A stretch of 64,000 nt of DNA from Hymenobacter edaphi (GTDB taxonomy: Bacteria; Bacteroidota; Bacteroidia; Cytophagales; Hymenobacteraceae): NCBI RefSeq assembly GCF_003258365.1, contig NZ_QHKM01000004.1:186001-250000 (forward strand), given 5' to 3'. Position numbers and translations under genes: made by a program. The notes under the pieces were generated by a model. The model was not told where the DNA came from, did not search any database, and worked only from the letters and a program-made list of their open reading frames with translations. This document shows positions 41,913-50,017 of the stretch, in pieces; within the stretch, counting starts at the first letter, position 1, and the number at the start of each line of letters is the position of its first letter.

Positions 41913-42707
41913 CTATGCCGCCATGTAGGCTTCCATGGCTGCCAGCGTCTCGCGCGGGGCACTCACGTGCGGGCAGTGCCCGCTCACCGGCAGCGTCACC
42001 AGCGTCGCAGCGGGGAGGGCCTTGCGCAGGTAGTCGCCCACTTCCAGCGGGGCAATCAGGTCTTCGGCGCACTGCACCAGCAGGCAGGGCGTGTGCAGCC
42101 GGGCCAGGTCGGGGCGGTTGTCGGAGAGGAAGGTGACGCGGGCAAACTGCTTGGCAATGGCCGGGTCGTTCTGGCAGAAGCTGTGGATCAGCTCGGCCGA
42201 GAGGGTGGGGCGGTCGGGGTTGCCCATGATAAGCGGGGCAAACGTATCGGCCCACTCCACGAAGTCGCGCTCCATGAAGCCGAGCATGTTTTCGATATCG
42301 GCCCGGTCGAAGCCGCCGTGGTAGTCGGCTTCGTTGAGGTAGCAGGGCGAGGGGCAGAGCAGCAGCAGGCGCTGAAACCGCTCCGGTTCCCGAATGGCCG
42401 CCAGCGCCCCGATCATGGCCCCGACGGAGTGGCCTACCAGCGTGACGTCGGTCAGGGCCAGCTCGGCGCACACGTCGAGCACGTCCTGCGCGTAGCCGTG
42501 CAGCGAGGCGTACTTGGCCGGGTCGTAGGCCCGGGCATCGGAGAGGCCCGCCCCCACGTGGTCGAAGAGCACCAGGCGGTACTGCTCGGCCAGCGCCGGC
42601 AGGATGTAGCGCCAGATCGTCTGGTCGCAGCCGAAGCCGTTGACAAACAGCAGGGTGCGCTGCCCCCGGCCGGCTACGTGCACGTTGTTGCGTTTCAGAA
42701 CACTCAT
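41913..42707 (-). CDS. RsbQ-like alpha/beta hydrolase
   Basis: The 264-residue protein starts MSVLKRNNVHVAGRG and has the RsbQ marks FVNGFGCDQTIWR, FDHVGAGLSD, the elbow GHSVGAMIG with the serine, and GHCPHVSAP with the late histidine. In Bacillus RsbQ provides a small molecule to the PAS-PP2C phosphatase RsbP that turns on the stress sigma factor; related plant proteins perceive strigolactone and karrikin. No RsbP-like gene is in the window. The ATG at 42707 gives the family N-terminus. Confidence 0.9.
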   Translation of the reverse strand: MSVLKRNNVHVAGRGQRTLLFVNGFGCDQTIWRYILPALAEQYRLVLFDHVGAGLSDARAYDPAKYASLHGYAQDVLDVCAELALTDVTLVGHSVGAMIGALAAIREPERFQRLLLLCPSPCYLNEADYHGGFDRADIENMLGFMERDFVEWADTFAPLIMGNPDRPTLSAELIHSFCQNDPAIAKQFARVTFLSDNRPDLARLHTPCLLVQCAEDLIAPLEVGDYLRKALPAATLVTLPVSGHCPHVSAPRETLAAMEAYMAA

Positions 42708-42938
42708 GGCCAGTAGCGGTTGACGGATCTTGCCTATGATATTAGGAAGCTTTGGTGGTTGATGCAAGCCAATTTCATATTGGGAAAGTATCAACGGGCC
42801 GGTGCTGCTGCACTGCCCACCATCCGGCTTCCCGCCCCAAATCGGGAGAGGCTACTTTGGCGCAACGCTGCCGCGGAAACCTCGTCCCTTTCGCGTTTCT
42901 TCGGCCCTCACACTGCCGAAACTCTATTCGCTGCCCCC

Positions 42939-44501
42939 ATGCAAAAACTGTTCTACCTGGCCCTTGCCTACGGCCTCAGCGCCCCGGCCCCTGCACTGGC
43001 CCAGCAGGCCGCCGAAAAACTCGACCAGGCCACCCTGGCCAAAATCCGCGACGAAGGAATGAACCGCTCCAAAGTCATGGAAACCGCGTTTTACCTTACC
43101 GACGTGTGCGGGCCGCGCCTCGCCAACTCCGAGGGCCTGAAGCGCGCCAACGAGTGGACGCAGAAGCAGCTGGCGCTGTGGGGCCTGTCGAACGCGAAAA
43201 TTGAACCCTGGGGCGACTTCGGCCGCGGCTGGGACATCGAGAAGTCGTACGTGGCCATGACGGCGCCCTACTACCACGCCATGATCGGGGCGCCGAAAGC
43301 CTGGACGCCGGGCACAAATGGCGTGCTGAAAAAGCAGGTAGTGCTGGTGAAAGCCGCCACCGAGGCCGACCTCGACAAGTACAAAGGCCAACTGCGCGAC
43401 AAAATCGTGCTGACGGAAGTGGCCTCGGAGCCCAAAACCACCTTCGCCGCCGATGCCAAGCGCTACACTGATGAGGAGCTACAGAAGATGACCGCGCCCG
43501 CCGAGCCCCGCCCCGCCCGCGAAGGCGGCGACGAGGCCGCCCGCACGGCCTTCCGCGCCCGCGCCGCCCTGCGCACCAAGATGACGGAAATGTTCCTAGC
43601 GGAAGGCGCCGCGGCCGTGCTCAGCACCCGCGGCGGCTCGCACGGTACCTTCTTCACCTCCAACGGCGCCCCCTACGCCGCCGACGCCAAGCCCGTGCTG
43701 CCCGAAATCGAAATGGCGCCCGAAGACCAGCTGCGGCTGATCCGGCTGGTGGAAGCCGGCATTGGGGTGGAGCTGGAAATGGACACGAAAACCCGTTTCC
43801 AGACCCAGGACCTGAAGGGCTACAACGTGGTGGCCGAAATTCCCGGCACCGACCGGAAGCTGAAAAGCGAAGTGGTAATGCTCGGCGCCCACCTCGACTC
43901 CTGGCACGCCGCCACCGGCGCCACCGACAACGCCGCCGGCTGCGCCGTGATGATGGAAGCCGTGCGCATTCTGAAGACGCTGAACGTGAAGCCGCGCCGC
44001 ACCATCCGCGTGGCCTTGTGGGGCGAGGAGGAGCAGGGCCTGCACGGCTCGCGCAACTACGTGAAAAACCACTTCGGCGACCCGGCCACCATGAAGCTGC
44101 TGCCGGAGCACGAAAAGCTGGCCGCCTACTTCAACCTCGACAACGGCTCGGGCAAAATCCGCGGCATCTACGCCCAGGGCAACGAGCAGGCGCAGCCCAT
44201 CTTCGCCGAGTGGCTGCGGCCCTTCGCCGACCTCGGCGCCACCACCGTCACGCCCCGCAACACCGGCGGCACCGACCACCTGGCCTTCGACGCGGTGGGG
44301 CTACCCGGCTTCCAGTTCATCCAGGACGGCCTCGACTACAACACCCGCACCCACCACACCAACATGGACACCTACGAGCGGCTGCAGCCCGACGACCTGA
44401 AGCAGGCCTCGGTCATCGTGGCCTCGTTCGTGTATAATGCCGCCATGCGCGACCAGAAGCTGCCGCGCAAGCCGCTGCCCCAGCCGCAGGCGAAGTCGTA
44501 A
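42939..44501 (+). CDS. Exported M28 family metallopeptidase with PA insert
   Basis: The 520-residue protein has a signal peptide ending APALAQ and the zinc site of M28 peptidases: [17 protein letters not shown] (His and bridging Asp), [10 protein letters not shown] (catalytic and zinc Glu), DNGSGKIRG, and a late His in [10 protein letters not shown]. The middle section (about residues 130-290) is a protease-associated domain. M28 enzymes are aminopeptidases or carboxypeptidases; the nearest well known group is carboxypeptidase Q-like. The ATG at 42939 begins the signal. Confidence 0.92.
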   Translation: MQKLFYLALAYGLSAPAPALAQQAAEKLDQATLAKIRDEGMNRSKVMETAFYLTDVCGPRLANSEGLKRANEWTQKQLALWGLSNAKIEPWGDFGRGWDIEKSYVAMTAPYYHAMIGAPKAWTPGTNGVLKKQVVLVKAATEADLDKYKGQLRDKIVLTEVASEPKTTFAADAKRYTDEELQKMTAPAEPRPAREGGDEAARTAFRARAALRTKMTEMFLAEGAAAVLSTRGGSHGTFFTSNGAPYAADAKPVLPEIEMAPEDQLRLIRLVEAGIGVELEMDTKTRFQTQDLKGYNVVAEIPGTDRKLKSEVVMLGAHLDSWHAATGATDNAAGCAVMMEAVRILKTLNVKPRRTIRVALWGEEEQGLHGSRNYVKNHFGDPATMKLLPEHEKLAAYFNLDNGSGKIRGIYAQGNEQAQPIFAEWLRPFADLGATTVTPRNTGGTDHLAFDAVGLPGFQFIQDGLDYNTRTHHTNMDTYERLQPDDLKQASVIVASFVYNAAMRDQKLPRKPLPQPQAKS

Positions 44502-44516
44502 AAGGTGCCGGAAATC

Positions 44517-44556
44517 AACAACAAGCCCCGCCAGGTTACTGGTGGGGCTTGTTGTT
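44517..44556. terminator. Bidirectional terminator between peptidase and small membrane protein genes
   Basis: AACAACAAGCCCCGCCAG pairs with CTGGTGGGGCTTGTTGTT (one wobble pair) around GTTA. The right arm overlaps the last codons of the convergent gene. Confidence 0.85.
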
Positions 44557-44844
44557 TGCGCGGAATAGAGCCAACAGGTAGTATCCGAAGGCGAATACCA
44601 CGCCGGACACCACATGCGCTATCAGCACCAGTAACGCAAGGAGTAGTTTGCCCAAGCCGTACTCGTCATGGCCGAAGCTCTGCCATTCGGTGCCTAGGAG
44701 CACTACTACGTAACCCAGCAAAAGCAACCTGTTGAACCACAGGAAACGCCGAAAATGCGGCCAGTCCGAAAGCAAGTAAAGGGTTAATATCCAAAGTAGA
44801 GGGAGCAGCAACAGCAATAGAAGTAGGTACGGTGCCAGTATCAT
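44536..44844 (-). CDS. Hypothetical small membrane protein
   Basis: The 102-residue protein has three hydrophobic stretches ([52 protein letters not shown]) and a short charged tail (RANNKPHQ). The composition and lower GC content differ from the neighbouring enzyme genes. No family was recognised. The last codons lie inside the terminator hairpin shared with the convergent peptidase gene. It starts 13 bases after the stop of the dienelactone hydrolase gene, which indicates an operon. Confidence 0.65.
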   Translation of the reverse strand: MILAPYLLLLLLLLPLLWILTLYLLSDWPHFRRFLWFNRLLLLGYVVVLLGTEWQSFGHDEYGLGKLLLALLVLIAHVVSGVVFAFGYYLLALFRANNKPHQ

Positions 44845-44857
44845 GTTGTAGCCCGAC

Positions 44858-45715
44858 TTACCCCAACTGCTCCCTGAACAGCCGCAGCGTCCGCTCCCAG
44901 GCCAGCTTGGCGGCCGCCTCGTTGTAGCGCGCCGGCGAGGAGTCGTTGTTGAAGGCGTGCTGCACGTCGGGGTATACGAACTGCTCGTACTGCACCCCGT
45001 ACTTTTTCAGGGCCTCTTCCCAGGCGGCCATGCCGGCATTCACGCGCTCATCCAGACCGGCGTAGTGCAGCAGCAGGCGGGCCTTGATGGTGGCCGCGGC
45101 CGCGGCTTCGGGCTGCCGGCCGTAGTACGCCACCGCCGCGTTCAGCTTGGGGTCGTGGGCAGCCAGTTGATTGGCCAGGGCCCCGCCCCAGCAAAAGCCC
45201 ACGCAGCCGGTTTTGCCGTTCGCGTCGGGGCGGGCGCGGAGGTAGTCCAGCGCACTGAGGTAGTTGCGCAGGTTCTGCGGCGCCTCCAGCTTGCCGATCA
45301 GCTCCCGGCCCTTCTCCTCGTCGGTGGGCGTGCCCCCGAACACCGACAGCGCATCCACGCCCAGGGCGAGGTAGCCCGCTTTGGCCACGCGCCGCGTCAC
45401 GTCCTTGATGTGGGGCGTCAGGCCGCGGTTTTCGTGGATGACTACCACGGCCCCGCGCTTTTTCCGGCCCTTGGGATGCACCAGGTAGCCCTTCATGGCG
45501 GTGCCGTCGCCCGGCCAGCTCACGTCCTGCGTCACCAGGTCCTTGTCGTCTTCGGGCACGGTGCCGGCCTCGGCGTAGCCCGGGTCGAGCATGCCCAGGG
45601 CGGTGGTGGCCAGCGCGAGGCTACCGGTGAGCTGCACCAGCCGCCGCATAAACTCCTGGCGGGTCAGCGGGCGGTGGGTGTATTCGTCGAAAAGGTTGAT
45701 GATGCGCTGGTCCAC
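44858..45715 (-). CDS. Dienelactone hydrolase family protein
   Basis: The 285-residue protein has an N-terminal segment with RRLVQLTGSLALATTALG, a twin-arginine-like export signal common in this group. The hydrolase core follows: VVVIHENRGL, the nucleophile Cys in GFCWGGA, an Asp in AGLDERV and His in HAFNNDSS. Dienelactone hydrolase opens lactones in aromatic degradation, but most relatives have unknown substrates. No ATG fits; the GTG at 45715 starts the conserved DQRIINLFDEYTH. Confidence 0.88.
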   Translation of the reverse strand: MDQRIINLFDEYTHRPLTRQEFMRRLVQLTGSLALATTALGMLDPGYAEAGTVPEDDKDLVTQDVSWPGDGTAMKGYLVHPKGRKKRGAVVVIHENRGLTPHIKDVTRRVAKAGYLALGVDALSVFGGTPTDEEKGRELIGKLEAPQNLRNYLSALDYLRARPDANGKTGCVGFCWGGALANQLAAHDPKLNAAVAYYGRQPEAAAAATIKARLLLHYAGLDERVNAGMAAWEEALKKYGVQYEQFVYPDVQHAFNNDSSPARYNEAAAKLAWERTLRLFREQLG

Positions 45716-45743
45716 GGAAGCTGGGTGGGTAAGTGACAACGAA

Positions 45744-45769
45744 AAAGGCGCCTGAATATAAGCGCCTTT
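45744..45769 (-). terminator. Terminator of the Kazal-cupin operon
   Basis: AAAGGCGC pairs with GCGCCTTT around CTGAATATAA; the minus strand continues with TTCG. Confidence 0.65.
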
Positions 45770-45789
45770 ACCGGGCCTTGGGCCAGCAG

Positions 45790-46161
45790 CTACTCGTCTT
45801 CGCGGTGCACGGTGGCCGGGCTGAAGGCCGGCACGCAAACCGACCAATACTCGCACTCCTCCGCGAAGGGATTGGAGTAGCGCACCCGCGCCCCGGCCTT
45901 GATGAGCAGCGCCTGCCCGGCGGCCAGCTCCACCTCTTCCCCGTCGATTTCGAAGCGCTTGCGCCCCCGCACTACGATGGTAATTTCGTCGAATTCCGGG
46001 CACTGGGGCGGCTCGCTCCACTGGGGCGGCGCTACCATGTGCGCCAGGCTGTACTGGCCGGTGCCGGTGCTGGCCAGCCCCACGTGCTCCTCGATGAGCT
46101 TGCCGTCGGTGGTGGGCACCACGAAGGGGGCCGGGTTCAGGATATAGCGTTTCTCAGCCAT
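45790..46161 (-). CDS. Cupin domain protein
   Basis: The 123-residue protein is a single cupin: EFDEITIVVRGRKRFEIDGEEVELAAGQALLI shows the second half of the barrel with the glycine-rich turn, and KAGARVRYSNPFAEECEYW completes it. The usual first metal motif GxxHxH is replaced by PPQCPEFDEITIV, so a metal site is doubtful. Small cupins serve many functions (binding, isomerase, ethanolamine utilisation-like), and none can be picked here. It follows the Kazal lipoprotein gene by 9 bases. Confidence 0.82.
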   Translation of the reverse strand: MAEKRYILNPAPFVVPTTDGKLIEEHVGLASTGTGQYSLAHMVAPPQWSEPPQCPEFDEITIVVRGRKRFEIDGEEVELAAGQALLIKAGARVRYSNPFAEECEYWSVCVPAFSPATVHREDE

Positions 46162-46170
46162 GCGAAGGGG

Positions 46171-46425
46171 TTAGTTTTGGGTGCCGGGGCAGGCGCCCTG
46201 GGTGAAGCTCGTCACGCCGGCGTTGGTGGCCTGGCAGGGGTTGCTGTAGGTTTTGTTGTCGCAGCCGCACACCGGGTTGTACTCCATGGTGCACATAGCG
46301 TCCTTGCGAATCTTGCTCGGGTCGATGCAGTCGGCGGCGGTTTCGGTAGGGGCGGCGGTGCGCTGGCAGGCGCCGGTCAGCAGTAAGGCCAGCAGGGGGG
46401 CGGCCAGTAGCAGGCGGGTAGGCAT
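46171..46425 (-). CDS. Small lipoprotein with complete Kazal-type domain
   Basis: The 84-residue product has a lipoprotein signal ending LLLTGAC (Cys20) and a Kazal domain with six cysteines (ADCIDP, AMCTMEYNPVCGCDNKTYSNPC, TQGAC). It is a clear paralogue of the protein at 18859-19122, sharing TYSN.C and AGVTS. As a lipid-anchored protease inhibitor it could act in the envelope, but targets are unknown. The cupin gene follows by 9 bases, so they are co-transcribed. Confidence 0.85.
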   Translation of the reverse strand: MPTRLLLAAPLLALLLTGACQRTAAPTETAADCIDPSKIRKDAMCTMEYNPVCGCDNKTYSNPCQATNAGVTSFTQGACPGTQN

Positions 46426-46582
46426 AGCAGAAAGGGCTTGGTCGGCCGAAAATACGCGGAAAGCCGGGTCTGCGGCCGTGCCCGGCAGTAAATGCCACGA
46501 ACTCAGGGCAGAGCCGACGGGGTTAATATATTTTTAAAACTATATTGTTGCCGGCCGGTATTGCTTTTCGCAATGCTGCCTA

Positions 46583-46606
46583 CAACCCGACGGTAGGCCT
46601 TCCGTA
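46583..46606 (+). promoter_or_regulatory. ECF-like promoter motif before ytxH1
   Basis: AAC at 46584-46586 and CGTA at 46603-46606 are separated by 16 bases. The same AAC-N16-CGT geometry occurs three more times in the next 1.5 kb. The leader to the ATG would be about 80 bases. Confidence 0.45.
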
Positions 46607-46692
46607 TAGGCAGGTCAAATCGACTGTCGGATATATAGGCAGCGCGGTTTATCAACCCCCGAACCTTTCTTTCAACCACATCCTCCTTCACC

Positions 46693-47127
46693 ATGTCTTA
46701 CAACGAAGACAACAACACGGGCAAAGTCCTGCTGGCCCTGCTGGCCGGCGCCAGCGCTGGTATCGTAGCCGGTCTGCTCATCGCTCCCGATAAAGGCAGC
46801 GCCACCCGCGGCAACCTGAAAAACTACGCCGGCAAATACGGCGACCAGCTCGGCGACCAGCTGAACAAGTTCGGCACCCAGCTCGACGGCTCTTTCAAAA
46901 GCCTCGTGGAGAAACTGGAAGACCTGGGCGTAACCGGCGCCGGCTCCAGCCTGAACCTGAAGGGCGACTGGGAACAGTCGAAAGGCAAGCTGAAGCAGCA
47001 GTACGCCCAACTCACCGACGAAGACCTGACCTACGCCGAAGGCCAGGGCGACGAGCTGGTGGGCCGCTTGCAGGAGAAGCTTGGCAAAGGCAAGCGCGAA
47101 ATCGTGAAGCTGCTCAACGACCTGTAG
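46693..47127 (+). CDS. YtxH-like membrane protein (copy 1)
   Basis: The 144-residue protein has one membrane segment (VLLALLAGASAGIVAGLLIAP, residues about 12-32), then KGSATRGNLKNYAGKYGDQL and a mostly helical, amphipathic cytoplasmic part; the C-terminal region GDWEQSKGKLKQQYAQLTDEDL resembles the CsbD-like stress motif. So this looks like a YtxH segment joined to a CsbD-like piece, both found in stress-induced proteins. The start MSYNEDNN is fixed by the ATG at 46693. A strong terminator follows. Confidence 0.88.
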   Translation: MSYNEDNNTGKVLLALLAGASAGIVAGLLIAPDKGSATRGNLKNYAGKYGDQLGDQLNKFGTQLDGSFKSLVEKLEDLGVTGAGSSLNLKGDWEQSKGKLKQQYAQLTDEDLTYAEGQGDELVGRLQEKLGKGKREIVKLLNDL

Positions 47128-47150
47128 GCCGCAGCCGCTTCCTGCTTCCC

Positions 47151-47185
47151 AAAACGCCCCGTACCTGCCCGGTACGGGGCGTTTT
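47151..47185 (+). terminator. Strong terminator of ytxH1
   Basis: AAAACGCCCCGTACC pairs perfectly with GGTACGGGGCGTTTT and is followed by a T-run. Confidence 0.92.
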
Positions 47186-47191
47186 TTGTGA

Positions 47192-47216
47192 TAACCTTCG
47201 CTTCACATTATCGTTA
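47192..47216 (+). promoter_or_regulatory. ECF-like promoter motif before ytxH2
   Basis: TAACCTTC at 47192 and TCGTTA ending at 47216, with 16 bases between AAC and CGTT, as in the two downstream non-coding units. The leader to the ATG at 47279 would be about 55 bases. Confidence 0.55.
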
Positions 47217-47278
47217 GCAACTACCGGCCCCGGCGGCCACGCGCATTCTTCCCCACTTCCAAACTCATCTGGTTTTTT

Positions 47279-47722
47279 ATGAAAGACAACGGCGGCAAAG
47301 TAATCCTCGCCCTGCTGGCCGGTGCCAGCGCCGGCATTGTGGCTGGCCTGCTGATGGCTCCCGAAACCGGCACGGCTACCCGCGAAACCTGGGGCAAGTC
47401 GCTCGGCAAGTTCGGCGACGACCTGAGCAAGCTCCTGCAGGACGGTCTGGCCAAGCTCGACGCCCTCAAGGGCGGGGCCTCCGGCAGCGAAGGCGACACC
47501 AACACGGACCGCTCCGGCGCCGAGGACGCCCTGGCCGGCTTGGGCGACACCGGTAAAAGCAGCGGCAGCAAAGCAGGTGGCGGACGCAAGTCAGCAGCCG
47601 GCTCCGGTGCCAACGCCGGCACCGTCGACGGCCCCGATTCTGCTTCCACCGCTACCTACTCGCAGGGCTCCGGCAGCTCCGATACCGGCGGCACCACTGG
47701 CGGCAGCGGGGTGGGCAGCTAA
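47279..47722 (+). CDS. YtxH-like membrane protein (copy 2)
   Basis: The 147-residue protein has the same N-terminal membrane segment as copy 1 (VILALLAGASAGIVAGLLMAP) and the following TGTATRETWGKSLGKFGDDL. After residue 70 it differs: a Gly/Ser/Ala-rich, probably disordered tail (GKSSGSKAGGGRKSAAGSG, SGSSDTGGTTGGSGVGS) replaces the CsbD-like part. The pair is a tandem duplication that diverged in its C-terminal half. YtxH proteins are stress-induced in Firmicutes; the exact role is unknown. Confidence 0.85.
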   Translation: MKDNGGKVILALLAGASAGIVAGLLMAPETGTATRETWGKSLGKFGDDLSKLLQDGLAKLDALKGGASGSEGDTNTDRSGAEDALAGLGDTGKSSGSKAGGGRKSAAGSGANAGTVDGPDSASTATYSQGSGSSDTGGTTGGSGVGS

Positions 47723-47743
47723 CGAAAAAAATCAGCGGCCGCG

Positions 47744-47768
47744 TAACCTTTCGGTAACACCGCCGTTA
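47744..47768 (+). promoter_or_regulatory. ECF-like promoter motif of non-coding unit 1
   Basis: TAACCTTT with AAC at 47745-47747 and CGTT at 47764-47767, spacer 16 bases. Confidence 0.55.
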
Positions 47769-47774
47769 ATGAAG

Positions 47775-47996
47775 GTAGAAATTGACTTAGAGAAGTCACT
47801 GCCTTGACATTCTGAAGCAAAATTGCCAACAGGTTGAACTTCTGCACGGATTGGTCAAACAACCGTATCAGCAAAATCAGCCTGGTTTTTTCCGGTAAGC
47901 TTCTTCAGAGCCTTTAAGCAGTTGAATTAGCTACAGACAATTTCCAAAGAAAGGCCTCGTACCCGCTTAGACTGGTACGAGGCCTTTCGACGTTTG
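47775..47996 (+). ncRNA. Candidate small RNA, unit 1
   Basis: If transcription starts about 7 bases after the CGTT box, the RNA would be about 220 bases and end at the hairpin AAAGGCCTCGTACC / GGTACGAGGCCTTT (47950-47987). The middle (47819-47880) contains AAAATTGCC, CTTCTGCA, GGAT.TGGT, AAACAACC and GCAAAATC, which also occur in order in unit 2. A 12-codon frame (47769) is not conserved in unit 2. It is called an RNA because promoter, conserved core and end hairpin are kept while coding potential is not. Confidence 0.45.
47950..47987 (+). terminator. Hairpin ending unit 1
   Basis: A perfect 14-bp stem with a 10-base loop, followed by CGACGTTT, as in unit 2. Confidence 0.75.
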
Positions 47997-48052
47997 GGAG
48001 CCCAGCCCGCGGCGGGGCCCGCAGCACTTTCAAAAAATAATAGGGCAAGGCG

Positions 48053-48077
48053 TAACCTTCTGGTAACGCTGTCGTTA
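48053..48077 (+). promoter_or_regulatory. ECF-like promoter motif of non-coding unit 2
   Basis: TAACCTTC with AAC at 48054-48056 and CGTT at 48073-48076, spacer 16 bases. Confidence 0.55.
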
Positions 48078-48083
48078 AAGAAT

Positions 48084-48294
48084 ATATAATCGGTTTAAAA
48101 GAAAGTCGGATAGACGTTCCAAAGTAAAATTGCCGACCGTAGAGCTTCTGCAAGGATCTGGTAAAACAACCCTGTAGTAAAATCGTACGCGTCCATCGCA
48201 CATTTCTTTGGTTTGTACTGACTGGAATGGTTAACTGATTTTCAAAAGAAAGCCCCCCGTGCACCTTATTAGCACGAGGGGCTTTCGACGTTTA
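48084..48294 (+). ncRNA. Candidate small RNA, unit 2
   Basis: Homologue of unit 1, about 210 bases from the predicted start to the end of its hairpin. The core AAAATTGCC, GCTTCTGCA, GGATCTGGT, AAACAACC and TAAAATC (48126-48184) matches unit 1, while the parts before and after it have diverged. The end hairpin (48249-48285) has a different stem sequence but keeps its pairing and its CGACGTTT flank. Confidence 0.45.
48249..48285 (+). terminator. Hairpin ending unit 2
   Basis: AAAGCCCCCCGTGC pairs with GCACGAGGGGCTTT (13 of 14 positions) around ACCTTATTA. Confidence 0.75.
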
Positions 48295-48297
48295 GAT

Positions 48298-48329
48298 GGC
48301 TGGTCGTTCTGGCATCAGAACGACCAGCC
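48298..48329. terminator. Perfect hairpin between unit 2 and lysS
   Basis: GGCTGGTCGTTCTG pairs perfectly with CAGAACGACCAGCC around GCAT. It lies 10 bases past the lysS stop and may end that transcript, although no T-run follows. Its left half also occurs at 12500. Confidence 0.65.
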
Positions 48330-48339
48330 GTTTAGCTAT

Positions 48340-49902
48340 TTATTCCACCGGCTTCTCCGATTTCTCGGTTTTCTTCTCGGCCTGCTCCGGCTTCATCTGC
48401 GGGAAAAACAGTACGTCCTGAATGGAGTTGGAATTGGTCATGATCATCGACAGGCGGTCGATGCCGATACCCAGACCGGCCGTGGGGGGCATGCCGTACT
48501 CCAGAGCGCGCAGGAAGTCCTCGTCGAGCACCATAGCTTCGGTGTCGCCGCGCTTGCCCAGCTCCAACTGGTCTTCGAAGCGCTGGCGCTGATCGATGGG
48601 GTCGTTCAGCTCGGAGAAGGCGTTGCAGATTTCCTTGCCGTTGCAGATAGCCTCAAAACGCTCCACCAGGCCCGGCTTCGAGCGGTGCTTCTTGGCCAGC
48701 GGCGACATTTCCACCGGGTAGTCGGTGATGAACGTGGGCTGGATTAGCTTGGGCTCCACGTGCTCCCCGAAGATTTCGTCGATGATTTTGGCTTTGCCCA
48801 TGCTCGGCTCCAAGCCCACTTTCAGGTCCTTGGCGGCGGCGCGCAGCTCGTCTTCGCTCTTGCCGTCGATGTTGAAGCCGGTGTAGTGCTCGATGGCTTC
48901 GGCCATGGTGAAGCGCTTCCAGGGGCGTTGGAAGTTGATGACGTTCGGGCCGACCTGCACTTCGGTTTTGCCGTGCAGGGCCAGGGCCACGCGCTCCACC
49001 ATTTCCTCCACCAGGTCCATCATCCAGTAGTAATCCTTGTAGGCTACGTACAGCTCCATCTGGGTGAATTCCGGGTTGTGGAACCGCGACATACCCTCGT
49101 TGCGGAAGTCCTTCGAGAATTCGTACACCCCGTCGAAGCCGCCCACGATCAGGCGCTTCAGGTACAGCTCGTTGGCAATGCGCAGGTACAGCGTCATGTC
49201 CAGCGTGTTGTGGTGCGTCTTGAAGGGGCGCGCGGCGGCCCCGCCGTACAAGGGCTGCAGAATGGGCGTTTCCACCTCCAGGTAGCCTTTGTCGTTGAGG
49301 TAGTTGCGCATAGCCTGCACCAGGTGCGTGCGCTTCACGAAAGCGTCGCGCACGTGCGGGTTCACCACCAGGTCCACGTAGCGCTGGCGGTAGCGCTGTT
49401 CGGGGTCGGTGAAGGCGTCGTAGGTGATTTTCTCGCCCGTGGCCTCGTCCACGCGCTCCTTCACCACCGGCAGCGGGCGCAGGGCCTTGCTCAGCAGCGT
49501 GAAACCCGTCACGTGAATGGACGTTTCGCCCACCATGGTCTTGAACACGTGGCCCTTCACGCCCACGAAGTCGCCGAGGTCCACCAGCTTCTTGAAGACG
49601 GTATTGTAGAGCTCCTTGTCTTCGCCGGGGCAGATTTCGTCGCGGTTGATGTAGAGCTGAATGCGGCCCGAAGCGTCCTGCAGCTCGGCAAACGAGGCCT
49701 TGCCCTTCACGCGAATCGACATCAGGCGGCCGGCCAGGCTCACGTCCTGGAAGTTGTTCAGCTCGGGGTGATAGTTGTCGTGAATCTCCTGGGCGTAGAA
49801 GGTCACGTCGAACAGCTCCGACGGGTAGGGCTCGATGCCGAGCTTCTGCAGCTCGTCGAGCTTGTTGCGGCGAATGATTTCCTGTTCGCTAAGGTGGTGC
49901 AT
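48340..49902 (-). CDS. lysS: Lysyl-tRNA synthetase, class II
   Basis: The 520-residue enzyme has the OB-fold anticodon-binding domain near residues 50-150 ([20 protein letters not shown]), class II motif 2 ([16 protein letters not shown]) and motif 3 ([12 protein letters not shown]). It charges tRNA-Lys. The short C-terminal extension is Lys/Glu-rich ([13 protein letters not shown]). The ATG at 49902 gives the usual start [15 protein letters not shown] perfect TATCTTTG element is upstream. Confidence 0.97.
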   Translation of the reverse strand: MHHLSEQEIIRRNKLDELQKLGIEPYPSELFDVTFYAQEIHDNYHPELNNFQDVSLAGRLMSIRVKGKASFAELQDASGRIQLYINRDEICPGEDKELYNTVFKKLVDLGDFVGVKGHVFKTMVGETSIHVTGFTLLSKALRPLPVVKERVDEATGEKITYDAFTDPEQRYRQRYVDLVVNPHVRDAFVKRTHLVQAMRNYLNDKGYLEVETPILQPLYGGAAARPFKTHHNTLDMTLYLRIANELYLKRLIVGGFDGVYEFSKDFRNEGMSRFHNPEFTQMELYVAYKDYYWMMDLVEEMVERVALALHGKTEVQVGPNVINFQRPWKRFTMAEAIEHYTGFNIDGKSEDELRAAAKDLKVGLEPSMGKAKIIDEIFGEHVEPKLIQPTFITDYPVEMSPLAKKHRSKPGLVERFEAICNGKEICNAFSELNDPIDQRQRFEDQLELGKRGDTEAMVLDEDFLRALEYGMPPTAGLGIGIDRLSMIMTNSNSIQDVLFFPQMKPEQAEKKTEKSEKPVE

Positions 49903-49952
49903 GGCACGAGGCGTAAAAACAAGGCCCACAGCGGGCCGCGAAAGTCAAGCCG

Positions 49953-49960
49953 CAAAGATA
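49953..49960 (-). promoter_or_regulatory. Bacteroidetes-type -7 element of lysS
   Basis: The minus strand reads TATCTTTG, 51 bases upstream of the lysS ATG; a TTG lies upstream with a short spacer. Confidence 0.6.
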
Positions 49961-50017
49961 GACCACGAAGCGCCAATGATGATACTGAAGTACGCATGAC
50001 AGCAACGGGTGCACCGG

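Larger units (their letters stand above)
47723..48339. other. 617-base non-coding region with two homologous units
   Basis: No gene-like frame longer than 12 codons was found on the plus strand, and the minus-strand frame at 47914-48264 has no family features. The region is AT-rich compared with the rest of the window and is made of two units that align from end to end (47741-47996 and 48050-48294), then a hairpin next to lysS. Confidence 0.7.
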
